This document shows, piece after piece, positions 1 through 6,186 of a stretch of 22,259 nt of DNA. Each line of letters opens with the position of its first letter. Position 1 is the first letter of the stretch. A program made the position numbers and the translations under genes. Origin of the DNA: DATHYU01 sp033722675 (lineage in GTDB: Bacteria; Actinomycetota; Acidimicrobiia; Spongiisociales; UBA11373); NCBI GenBank assembly GCA_033722675.1, contig JAWVYO010000036.1, forward strand, positions 1 to 22,259. Direction: 5' to 3'. The notes under the pieces are model-generated. The model was not told where the DNA came from and ran no database searches. It was given only the letters and a program-made list of their open reading frames with translations.

Positions 1-50
1 GATGGGGCCCCTGCCCCATCCGTGGCCGTGCAGTGGTGGTGTGGGGCGGG
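1..50. repeat. 50-bp direct repeat, copy 1
   Basis: The first 50 bases recur at 154-203 with a single difference (T at 40, C at 193), a period of 153 bp. The unit opens with a hairpin, GATGGGG-CCCCTG-CCCCATC (7-bp stem, 6-nt loop), followed by a GTGG-rich stretch. Copy 1 begins exactly at the window edge, so the repeat or a longer array may continue to the left. It does not resemble a coding region or a CRISPR unit. The element type is unknown; it could be an intergenic repeat family or a repeated structured RNA. Confidence 0.85.
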
Positions 51-97
51 CGGTCCGGTGGGGAGGTCCCGTCGGCGTGGGCGCCCTGTTCTCTCCC

Positions 98-143
98 GGC
101 CGGACTTCGCCGCCTCTGGCGGCGAACAGACGCTGGTCCGGCC
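98..143. other. Nested hairpin between the two repeat copies
   Basis: A perfect 9-bp stem (TTCGCCGCC at 106-114 with GGCGGCGAA at 118-126) closes on a TCT triloop. Outside it, GGCCGGAC (98-105) pairs perfectly with GTCCGGCC (136-143), leaving a 9-nt bulge on one side. GTGGGGAGG (58-66) and CCTCCTCCAC (142-151) could partly extend pairing. This is more order than expected by chance even in GC-rich DNA and suggests a structured element; the function is unknown. Confidence 0.5.
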
Positions 144-153
144 TCCTCCACGA

Positions 154-203
154 GATGGGGCCCCTGCCCCATCCGTGGCCGTGCAGTGGTGGCGTGGGGC
201 GGG
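154..203. repeat. 50-bp direct repeat, copy 2
   Basis: This is the second copy of the 1-50 repeat, 49 of 50 bases identical, with the same GATGGGG/CCCCATC hairpin at its start. It is followed by another small hairpin, CCCCCG-CT-CGGGGG, at about 205-218. Nothing in 1-274 looks protein-coding in the way the neighbouring genes do. Confidence 0.85.
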
Positions 204-249
204 TCCCCCGCTCGGGGGCGGTCGCGATCCCCGTAGCCCTGCGACGGAA

Positions 250-270
250 GGGCCCCGGCGCCCGGGCCCC
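250..270 (-). terminator. Possible terminator hairpin after the SnoaL-like gene
   Basis: GGGCCCCGG (250-258) faces CCGGGCCCC (262-270) across a 3-nt loop, pairing with one bulged base. It lies 4 bp downstream of the stop codon at 275 on the minus strand. Only two T residues follow on the transcribed strand, so if it terminates, it is a U-poor terminator of the kind often proposed in high-GC actinobacteria. Confidence 0.35.
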
Positions 271-274
271 GTGG

Positions 275-696
275 CTACGACCCGTCCCCGTCCGACAGCT
301 GCGACCGGAGGGCGTCGCCGTCGAGCATCTCCCACACCTCTGCGACCCGGCCCTCCGAGAAGCGGAGGAAGAACATGTGCTCGACGTCGATGCGGTTCCC
401 CGTCGGGGCCGGTCCCCCCACGTCCCGCGATGCGTCCCCGTCAGCCGGGCGCGGACGGCGACGAGCGGCGGGTCGGAGGCCATCGCCTCGATCTCGAAGC
501 GGAGGTCGGGGAAGGCCGTTCGCCAGCCCTCGACGACCCCTCGCAGGTCCGCGAGATCCATGGGTCGCGCCGTGCCCCGGATGTGGAACGTGAACGGCGA
601 CGTGAAGGCATCCTCGAGCCCGTCGAAGGCGCCCCGGCTCCAGCCGTGGTGGAAGATCCGCTCCACGACGTCGGCCGGGGTTCGTTCGGACTCCAT
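275..696 (-). pseudogene. SnoaL-like (NTF2-fold) protein, interrupted by a 1-nt frameshift
   Basis: Reading from ATG at 696 gives MESERTPADVVERIFHHGW and continues in a polyketide-cyclase/SnoaL-like pattern to about residue 93 (GTHRGTWG). The family-like C-terminus (NRIDVEHMFFLRF, then EGRVAEVWEMLD) is in the next frame and stops at 275. The switch falls in a run of six C on the plus strand (414-419); a seventh base would restore one 140-residue protein of normal SnoaL length. As written, the first frame stays open to the left window edge. It is either a recent inactivation or a homopolymer sequencing error. GC-rich third positions continue on both sides, which favours an error or a very young mutation. 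SnoaL-fold proteins are small alpha+beta barrels acting as isomerases, hydrolases or cyclases; the substrate here is unknown. The gene lies 83 bp after the EthD-like gene on the same strand. Confidence 0.8.
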
Positions 697-702
697 GCGC
701 CG

Positions 703-708
703 ACGATA
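703..708 (-). promoter_or_regulatory. Likely -10 box for leaderless SnoaL-like gene
   Basis: TATCGT on the minus strand ends 6 nt before the ATG at 696, and no Shine-Dalgarno lies between. This matches the TANNNT spacing of actinobacterial leaderless transcripts. No convincing -35 was seen. Confidence 0.4.
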
Positions 709-779
709 TCGCAGGCCGCCTCGCGCTCGGGTCGATCACCGAGTCGAGCGTGGCGCGTGATCGAACCGGCCCGCGGCGT

Positions 780-1157
780 TCAGTCGTCGGTGTCGGCCCT
801 CGTGACCTCGCGAGCGTCGCACAGCACGTAGAAGCGGAACTTCGTCCACGCCTGTGGCGATCGCTCCAGGGGGATCGGGTGCTCCCGGAACCACTCGAGA
901 TAGGCGTCGTAGGCGTCGTGGTCGGCGAAGTGCAGCTCGGTGATCCGGTAGAACGTCGCGGGTTCGTCGGTCGTCGGCGTGCCCGCCGAGGTCGACGTGA
1001 TGGGTCGGACCACATCGTCGAAGACGAGCCGGTCGAGGTACGGGTTGGCGAGGAGATCGGGGACGTGGACGTCGCGGAGCCACGTCTCGTAGTCGGCCTC
1101 CGACACCCCGTCGAGGATGTCGTATCCGAGGATGGCCTTGACGCCCGGTGCACCCAT
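780..1157 (-). CDS. EthD-like / dimeric alpha-beta barrel protein
   Basis: This 125-residue protein has the pattern of EthD and related dimeric alpha-beta barrel proteins: KAILGYDILDGVSEADYETW, then a His-Val-Pro segment (RDVHVPDLLANPYL), then a central strand (FYRITELHFADHDAYDAY) and a C-terminal FRFYVLCDAREV. Family members are small ferredoxin-like dimers that support degradation or bind small ligands; no specific reaction can be assigned. ATG at 1157 was chosen because AAGGGA (1163-1168 on the plus strand as its complement) sits 5 nt upstream and the homology starts there; longer upstream reading is arginine-rich shadow sequence. It is divergent from the LLM oxidoreductase (96 bp between starts) and upstream of the broken SnoaL-like gene on the same strand. 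Confidence 0.8.
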   Translation of the reverse strand: MGAPGVKAILGYDILDGVSEADYETWLRDVHVPDLLANPYLDRLVFDDVVRPITSTSAGTPTTDEPATFYRITELHFADHDAYDAYLEWFREHPIPLERSPQAWTKFRFYVLCDAREVTRADTDD

Positions 1158-1253
1158 CGCCGTCCCTTCGTCGGTGTGGGACGACCCTACCCCCGGTTCG
1201 AGCCCCGGTGCGCTGCTCTGGCGCGACGCCCCGCCGCCTGCCACGATCGTCGG

Positions 1254-2141
1254 ATGCGCACGCCACCCTCCCTCGGACCCGTCGGGCTCTGGACCGGTCG
1301 CCTCCAGCGGATGCCGATCGACCGGATCCGGGAGGCGGCCGGGGAGATCGACTCGCTCGGCTACGGGGCCCTGTGGCTGCCGGAGTCCCCCTCCGGCCGG
1401 GACGTCCTCACCTACGCCGCCGTGGTGCTCGCGGCCACGCCCCGGATTCCGGTGGCCACCGGGATCGCCATCATCTGGGTGCGCGATCCGGTGGCGGCGG
1501 CCAGCGCCGCCCGCACGCTCGACGAGGCCTTCCCGGGCCGATTCGTCCTGGGCCTCGGGGTGAGCCACGAGAGCACCGCGGTGCTCCGCGGTCACGAGTA
1601 TCGAAGCCCGATGGCGGCCATGCGGACGTACCTCGAGGCCATCGCCGGGTCCACGTACGACGGTCACGATCACGCGGTGCCACCGGTGCTCCTCGCCGCC
1701 CTCGGGCCGCGTATGCTCGCGCTCTCCGTCGAGCTGGCGGCCGGGGCGCACCCCTTCCTCGCCCCCGTGTCGCACACGGCCACGGCCCGCGAGATCCTCG
1801 GCGGCGGTGCCTTCCTCGCTCCGGAGCTCGGCGTCATCCCGACCTCGGACCCCGACGTCGCCCGTGGGACGGCCCGGCCCTACATCGAGCGTTTCCTCGC
1901 CTGGCCCAACTACCGGCGGCACCTCCTGCGTTCGGGGTACGCGGAGGCGGACCTGGAGCACGGCGGGAGCGACCGGCTGGTCGACGACCTCTTCGCGTGG
2001 GGGCCGGACGACGCGATCAGGGGCCGCGTCGAGGAGCATCTCCAGGCGGGCGCCGACCATGTGGCCGTCCAGGTGGTCCCGCCCGACGGCGAGGACTGGA
2101 TGGAGGGGACGCGCCGTCTGGCGCCGATCCTGCTCGACTAG
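1254..2141 (+). CDS. F420-dependent LLM-class oxidoreductase (TIGR03620-like)
   Basis: This 295-residue TIM-barrel protein of the luciferase-like monooxygenase superfamily starts LGPVGLWTGRLQRMP and has the LGYGALWLPES, ATGIAIIWVRDP and FPGRFVLGLGVSHES segments that I recognise from the TIGR03620 group of probable F420-dependent enzymes. Such proteins catalyse hydride transfer between F420 and an organic substrate; the substrate is unknown. The length is typical for the group. ATG at 1254 begins the homologous region; upstream sequence in this frame overlaps the divergent EthD-like gene. It converges with the FAD oxidoreductase gene, sharing the tetranucleotide CTAG as stop codon on both strands. 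F420 use supports an actinobacterial host. LLM enzymes also include FMNH2-dependent sulfonate monooxygenases, but this sequence is not of that type. Confidence 0.88.
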   Translation: MRTPPSLGPVGLWTGRLQRMPIDRIREAAGEIDSLGYGALWLPESPSGRDVLTYAAVVLAATPRIPVATGIAIIWVRDPVAAASAARTLDEAFPGRFVLGLGVSHESTAVLRGHEYRSPMAAMRTYLEAIAGSTYDGHDHAVPPVLLAALGPRMLALSVELAAGAHPFLAPVSHTATAREILGGGAFLAPELGVIPTSDPDVARGTARPYIERFLAWPNYRRHLLRSGYAEADLEHGGSDRLVDDLFAWGPDDAIRGRVEEHLQAGADHVAVQVVPPDGEDWMEGTRRLAPILLD

Positions 2142-3502
2142 GTCCCGGTGAGGGCTCCCGCGGCGTGACGCCCGGCCAGGTAGCCGAGGCCGAGGGCGCT
2201 GAGGAGGCCGTTGCCGGACAGGTACCCCTCGGCGCCGTGGCCGGAGATCCCGGCCGCCGCCCCGCCGGCGGCATAGAGCCCCGGTACGGGCTCGCCCTCG
2301 CTCAACACCCGGCCGTGGCCGTCGACGCGCAGGCCGCCCTGCGTGTGGAAGAGGGCGCCCGTCACCTTGGCGGTGGCGTAGGGCGGCTCGAGGGGCTCAC
2401 CCCAGTCGGTGCGGCCGTGGGGGTCCTCGGCCTCCCCGCTGCGGTACCGGTCCACGCGGGCGAAGGTGTCCCGCAGTTCCTCGACGGGGACGTCGACGAT
2501 CTCGGCGAGCTCGTCGACGTCGGCTGCCCAGCGGACCGCCCCCGCGGCGTCCACGTCCAGGTAGTCGGCGAACTTCAGCGCCAGGTCGTGGATGCGCCGG
2601 TCGTAGACGACCCAGGCCACGCCCCCTGACTGTCGGAGGACGGGTACGGCGAACTCCGAGTACCCGTGGGACTCGTCGCCGAAGCGGCGTCCTTCGGTGT
2701 TGACCACGAAGCCGCCGTTCATGACCGTCGTCCAGGTGAGCAGGACGCCGTGGGGCGTGGTGACGGAGGCATGGCCCTGGTACGAGTCGAGGAAGCCGGT
2801 GTCGGCGCCGAAGCCCTCGCCGATGCGGAGGGCGTCGCCCGTGCTGGCCTGGCTGCCGAAGTACACGCCGTCGGCGATCTCGGGGATGTGGGTCTCCACG
2901 AGGTCGCGGTCGGCGCCGAATCCGTTGGTGGCGAGGATCACGGCCCGGCCGGTGATCCGTTCGCGTCGCCCGTCCGGCGACTCGATCACGCCGGTGAGCC
3001 CGCCGTCGTGCTCCTCGACGTCGACGAGGCGGGCGGGGATCACCAGCGTGATCGCCGGACGGTCGGCCACGGCCTCGAGCAGGTGGGCGTGCAGCGTGCG
3101 CCCGGCACGATCGGGGACGCACAGGTGGCGCTGGACCGAGTGGCCGGGGAACCGGAAGTCCGTCGGACGTTCGAGGGGGACGCCGCAGTGGTCCGCCATC
3201 CACTCCCCGAGCTCGGCCGAGACGTCGGCGAGGGCGCGGGCGACGACCGGGTCCGCCTCGCCGCCGGTCTTGGCCATGATGTCCCCGAAGAGCACGTCCG
3301 GCGAGTCGTCCACGCCGGCCTCCCGCTGCCAGCGGCTCCCCGCGGCGGGGACCATCGACGTGCTCATCGCGGTGTTGCTCCCGGCTCGGAAGTTCTCGCG
3401 CGCCTCGAGCAGTGCGACCGTCGCCCCCTGCTCCTCCGCCGCCAGCGCGGCGGCCAGCCCCGCCGCCCCTGCCCCTGCCACGATCACGTCGACATCGGTC
3501 AC
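2138..3502 (-). CDS. FAD-binding oxidoreductase, fumarate reductase/succinate dehydrogenase flavoprotein-like
   Basis: This protein of 454 residues starts at GTG 3502. The N-terminal Rossmann motif VDVIVAGAGAAGLAAALAAE holds GxGxxG at residues 10-15, followed by an acidic strand end (ALLEAREN). The C-terminus has the second FAD-contact pattern GLYAAGGAAAGISGHGAEGY and GNGLLSALGLGYLAGRHA. This is the FAD_binding_2 family of fumarate reductase, 3-ketosteroid dehydrogenase and related alpha,beta-desaturases or reductases; a middle segment (RAVILATNGFGAD) also fits. The substrate is unknown. An upstream ATG at 3553 would add 17 poorly conserved residues. GTG 3502 is preferred because the nucleotide-binding strand begins immediately and TACGCT ends 8 nt upstream, giving a leaderless start. 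It is divergent from the racemase-pta operon, and its 3' end shares CTAG with the LLM gene. Confidence 0.88.
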   Translation of the reverse strand: MTDVDVIVAGAGAAGLAAALAAEEQGATVALLEARENFRAGSNTAMSTSMVPAAGSRWQREAGVDDSPDVLFGDIMAKTGGEADPVVARALADVSAELGEWMADHCGVPLERPTDFRFPGHSVQRHLCVPDRAGRTLHAHLLEAVADRPAITLVIPARLVDVEEHDGGLTGVIESPDGRRERITGRAVILATNGFGADRDLVETHIPEIADGVYFGSQASTGDALRIGEGFGADTGFLDSYQGHASVTTPHGVLLTWTTVMNGGFVVNTEGRRFGDESHGYSEFAVPVLRQSGGVAWVVYDRRIHDLALKFADYLDVDAAGAVRWAADVDELAEIVDVPVEELRDTFARVDRYRSGEAEDPHGRTDWGEPLEPPYATAKVTGALFHTQGGLRVDGHGRVLSEGEPVPGLYAAGGAAAGISGHGAEGYLSGNGLLSALGLGYLAGRHAAGALTGT

Positions 3503-3510
3503 GGTTCGAG

Positions 3511-3516
3511 AGCGTA
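3511..3516 (-). promoter_or_regulatory. Likely -10 box for leaderless FAD oxidoreductase gene
   Basis: TACGCT on the minus strand ends 8 nt before the proposed GTG start at 3502; there is no Shine-Dalgarno. It also supports the choice of that start over the upstream ATG. Confidence 0.4.
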
Positions 3517-3588
3517 CTCGTCCCCGCGGTCCGCTGTCCATGTGGCGAACCATGATCCGCAGATCAGACGCGCCCGCCGTGAGGTCGG

Positions 3589-3594
3589 TAGGCT
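3589..3594 (+). promoter_or_regulatory. Likely -10 box of the racemase-racemase-pta operon
   Basis: TAGGCT ends 8 nt before the GTG at 3603, the same geometry as the opposing TACGCT in this divergent gap. No clear -35 or Shine-Dalgarno is visible, so a leaderless transcript is likely. Confidence 0.4.
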
Positions 3595-3602
3595 CACGAC
3601 CC

Positions 3603-4373
3603 GTGAAGCGCGTGCTGGTCCTCGTTCCGTTCCCGATGCCGCCGGACCTCCTCGCGAACCGGCAGGCGCAGGGCGGCGCCGTCGACCCGGGCGTGGAGTT
3701 GACGTACCGGTCTGTGCGGGCGGCACCCGCCAGCTACACGTCCCAGCACGACGCGGTCCTCGCCGACGTGGGCCTGCTCGAGGCCGGTCTCTCGGCGGAG
3801 GCCGAGGGATTCGATGCGGTCTGCATCGACACCGTCAGCGATTCGGGGGTCGACGCCCTCCGTTCGGTGCTCGACATCCCGGTGATCGGCCCGGGGCGGG
3901 CGATGTTCGCCACCGCGTTGATGCTCGGGTCTCGATTCGGGGTGCTCACGATGTGGGAGGACTGGTTCCCGCTCTACACGAAGACGCTGACCTCGATGCG
4001 CCTGCGGGACCGCTGCGCCGGGATGCGGGCCGCGGGCATCGCTCCCGACAACCGCGCGCTCCTGGCCGGCAAGGAGGACGAGGTGTTCCCGGCGCTGCTC
4101 GCAGCGGCCCGGCTCCTGATCGACGACGACGGCGCCGATGTGATCTGTCTCGGCTCCACGACCATGCACGAGGCCCACGGATTCCTCCGCGAGCGCCTCG
4201 AGGTGCCGGTGCTCAACCCTGGCCCGCTGTCGTACCGCCACGCCGAGATCCTCACCGCGACCGGGCTGCGACACAGCCGCCGTTCCTATCCGACCTCCAA
4301 GCGCCCCAAGCCGGACCTCATCGAGGCGATGCTCGACGCGGTCGAGGATCATCGGGAGGCATCGTCCCGATGA
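3603..4373 (+). CDS. Asp/Glu/hydantoin racemase-fold protein, paralog 1 (catalytic Cys pair replaced)
   Basis: This 256-residue member of the Asp/Glu/hydantoin racemase superfamily has two Rossmann-like halves, with family landmarks FDAVCIDTVSDSGVDALRS near residue 74 and ICLGSTTMHEAH near 185, then VPVLNPGPLSY. Racemases of this fold use one Cys in each half, in motifs like IACFGDPG and LGCAGM. Here Thr77 and Ser185 stand at those positions; Cys74 is three residues off. A standard two-base cysteine racemase mechanism therefore looks unlikely, and an isomerase, decarboxylase-like or binding role is possible. The start is GTG 3603, after a TAGGCT -10 box. The stop overlaps the ATG of paralog 2 (ATGA), so the two are translationally coupled and may form a heteromer. 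The substrate is unknown. Confidence 0.85.
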   Translation: MKRVLVLVPFPMPPDLLANRQAQGGAVDPGVELTYRSVRAAPASYTSQHDAVLADVGLLEAGLSAEAEGFDAVCIDTVSDSGVDALRSVLDIPVIGPGRAMFATALMLGSRFGVLTMWEDWFPLYTKTLTSMRLRDRCAGMRAAGIAPDNRALLAGKEDEVFPALLAAARLLIDDDGADVICLGSTTMHEAHGFLRERLEVPVLNPGPLSYRHAEILTATGLRHSRRSYPTSKRPKPDLIEAMLDAVEDHREASSR

Positions 4374-5143
4374 GGCGGGTGCTCGTCGTGGTTCCCTTCG
4401 CCCTCGACGCGGAGGGGGTCGCGCTGCGACGGCGCCAGGTGGCGGCCGTCCCGCTGGCGGACGACATCGAGTTCGACTTCCGTCCCGTCAAGGCCGGTCC
4501 CACCTCCTTCGTCAGCCCCCACGACTGGACCCTCATGGACATCGCCATCTTCGAGGCGGGGCTCTCGGCGGAGGACGACGGATACGACGCGGTCTGCATC
4601 GACACCGTGAGCGACTCGGGGGCGGACGCCCTGCGTTCCGTCCTCGACATCCCGGTCGTCTCGCCCGGCCGGATCTCCCTGCTGTTCGCCCTCACGCTCG
4701 GCTCGACGTTCGGCATCGTCGCCCAGTGGGAGCCGTCCCTCGCCCGGTATCGCAAGGTGATCCGGGAGTGGGGGTTCTCGGAACACTGCGCAGGCGTGGA
4801 GCACTTCGACACCCCACCCGACTTCTCCTCGCTGATCGAGGGGAAGGAGGAGATGGTCTTCCCGCGGATGATCGACGCAGGGCGCCGGCTCGTCGGCGGG
4901 GGCGCCGACGTCGTGGTGCTCGGCTCCACCACGATGGCCGCCGCCCACGCCGCCCTGGAGGAGGCACTCGACGTGCCGGTCGTCAACCCCGGCCCGCTCT
5001 CGTACAAGCTCGCCGAGACGTTCCTCGAGATGGGGCTGGCGCAGTCCCGCGGCGCCTACCCGCGGCCGCACACGCCGAAGCCCGGGCTCGTGCACGCGAT
5101 GCTCGACGGGGCGGCGCGGCACGAGGCCGACGCCGGCTCGTGA
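4370..5143 (+). CDS. Asp/Glu/hydantoin racemase-fold protein, paralog 2 (catalytic Cys pair replaced)
   Basis: This 257-residue tandem paralog of the preceding gene shares the near-identical core FEAGLSAE, DAVCIDTVSDSG, DALRSVLDIPV, LGSTTM and NPGPLSY, while the ends and the stretch around residues 110-160 differ. The usual cysteine positions are again Thr79 and Ser186, with Cys76 three residues before Thr79, so the substitution is fixed in both copies and is unlikely to be decay. ATG 4370 overlaps the previous stop (ATGA), and its own stop overlaps the pta start (GTGA). Tight coupling to pta suggests that the pair works on a compound whose breakdown ends in acetyl phosphate or another acyl phosphate. 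That link is inference; no substrate can be named. Confidence 0.85.
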   Translation: MRRVLVVVPFALDAEGVALRRRQVAAVPLADDIEFDFRPVKAGPTSFVSPHDWTLMDIAIFEAGLSAEDDGYDAVCIDTVSDSGADALRSVLDIPVVSPGRISLLFALTLGSTFGIVAQWEPSLARYRKVIREWGFSEHCAGVEHFDTPPDFSSLIEGKEEMVFPRMIDAGRRLVGGGADVVVLGSTTMAAAHAALEEALDVPVVNPGPLSYKLAETFLEMGLAQSRGAYPRPHTPKPGLVHAMLDGAARHEADAGS

Positions 5144-6186
5144 CCGGTCGGCCCGAGGACGCGCTCGTCCGCCGATGGGACGAGCGGCTCCGCGAGGGAC
5201 CGACCCGCCGCATCGCCTTCACCGACGGGACCGACCAGCGGGTCCTCTCGGCCGCGGCGCGCCTCGCCCACGAAGGTCTGGTGGAGCCCGTGCTCGTGGG
5301 CGACGGTGATCGGATCGAGTCGACGGCGCACTCGGTGGGCGTCGGAGTCGATCACGTCGAGGTGGTCGAGGTCGCGGACGTCGCCGGGGACGCGGGGATG
5401 GAACGGGCGCTCACGATCGCCCTCCACGGCCGCCGGCACGATCCGATCCCGGAGTTGCTCAGGGACCCGCTCCACGCGGGGGCGCTCCTGCTCTCGCAGG
5501 GGCGGGTGGACGGCTGCGTGTCGGGTGCATCGATCACGAGCGGTGAGGTCATCCGGTCCGGCATCAGGATCGTGGGCCTCGCTCGCGACGTGGCGATGGT
5601 GAGCAGTTCCTTCCTGCTGGTGATGTCCGACGGGCGGTCCGTCGCCTTCGGGGACTGCGCGGTCGTCCCGGAGCCGAACGCCGAGGAGCTCGCGGACATC
5701 GCGGTGTCGACCGCCGCCACCTTCCGCCTCCTGACGGAGGAGGAGCCGGTCGTGGCGCTCCTGTCGCACTCCACCAAGGGCTCCGCCGACACCGCCGGCG
5801 CCCGGTGGGTCCGCCTGGCGGCGGAGCAGGCACGTCGTCTGGCCCCCGACCTGGTGATCGACGGCGAGTTGCAGTTCGACGCCGCCGTCTCGGCGCGGGT
5901 GTCGGCGATCAAGGCTCCGGAGTCGTCGGTCGCCGGCACCGCCAATGTCTTCGTCTTCCCGAACCTCGACGCCGGCAACATCGCCTACAAGCTCACGCAG
6001 TACTTCGCCCGCGCAGCCGCCTTCGGGCCGCTGTTCCAGGGCATGGCGGCGCCCCTCAACGACCTGTCCCGGGGCTGCTCAGCCGACGACGTCGTCGCCG
6101 TCGCCAAGATCACGGCCCTGCAGGCCGCGGGCACCCGATTCCGGGCTCGCCAGCAATCGGGCGAGGCGGCGCACGTCGTCGACTGA
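5140..6186 (+). CDS. pta: Phosphate acetyltransferase
   Basis: This 348-residue single-domain PTA/PTB-family enzyme catalyses acetyl phosphate + CoA = acetyl-CoA + phosphate in the cytoplasm. Landmarks in order are EPVLVGDGDRIEST, GRVDGCVSGASITSGEVIRS, AFGDCAVVPEPNAEELADIA, DGELQFDAAVS, AGTANVFVFPNLDAGNIAYK and GMAAPLNDLSRGCSADDVV. Ser310-Arg311 in the last motif correspond to active-site Ser/Arg of characterised Pta enzymes. The length fits the short class without an N-terminal regulatory domain. GTG 5140 overlaps the stop of racemase paralog 2. Its 3' end overlaps the convergent MmgE/PrpD gene by 108 bp. Because the window also encodes Xsc, whose product is acetyl phosphate, this Pta is the natural next step in sulfonate breakdown, although it sits in a different operon. 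No acetate kinase is present. A phosphate butyryltransferase activity is less likely. Confidence 0.92.
   Translation: MTGRPEDALVRRWDERLREGPTRRIAFTDGTDQRVLSAAARLAHEGLVEPVLVGDGDRIESTAHSVGVGVDHVEVVEVADVAGDAGMERALTIALHGRRHDPIPELLRDPLHAGALLLSQGRVDGCVSGASITSGEVIRSGIRIVGLARDVAMVSSSFLLVMSDGRSVAFGDCAVVPEPNAEELADIAVSTAATFRLLTEEEPVVALLSHSTKGSADTAGARWVRLAAEQARRLAPDLVIDGELQFDAAVSARVSAIKAPESSVAGTANVFVFPNLDAGNIAYKLTQYFARAAAFGPLFQGMAAPLNDLSRGCSADDVVAVAKITALQAAGTRFRARQQSGEAAHVVD

Noticed and set aside
1180..1210. GGTTCGAGCC resembling a tRNA T-arm
   Set aside because: The bases on each side do not form the 5-bp T stem and no anticodon or D arm precedes it in the 96-bp gap.
780..2060. Long minus-strand reading frame opposite the LLM gene
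   Set aside because: Only its last 125 codons (from 1157) look like a protein family; the rest is arginine/glycine-rich shadow of the LLM gene.
1254..2141. LLM gene as alkanesulfonate monooxygenase (SsuD), given the sulfonate theme
   Set aside because: The sequence follows the short F420-dependent TIGR03620 pattern; SsuD is about 380 residues, FMNH2-dependent, and needs a flavin reductase, which is absent.
3503..3553. N-terminal 17-residue extension of the FAD oxidoreductase from ATG 3553
   Set aside because: The Rossmann strand starts at GTG 3502, the extension is arginine-rich, and a -10 box lies within it.
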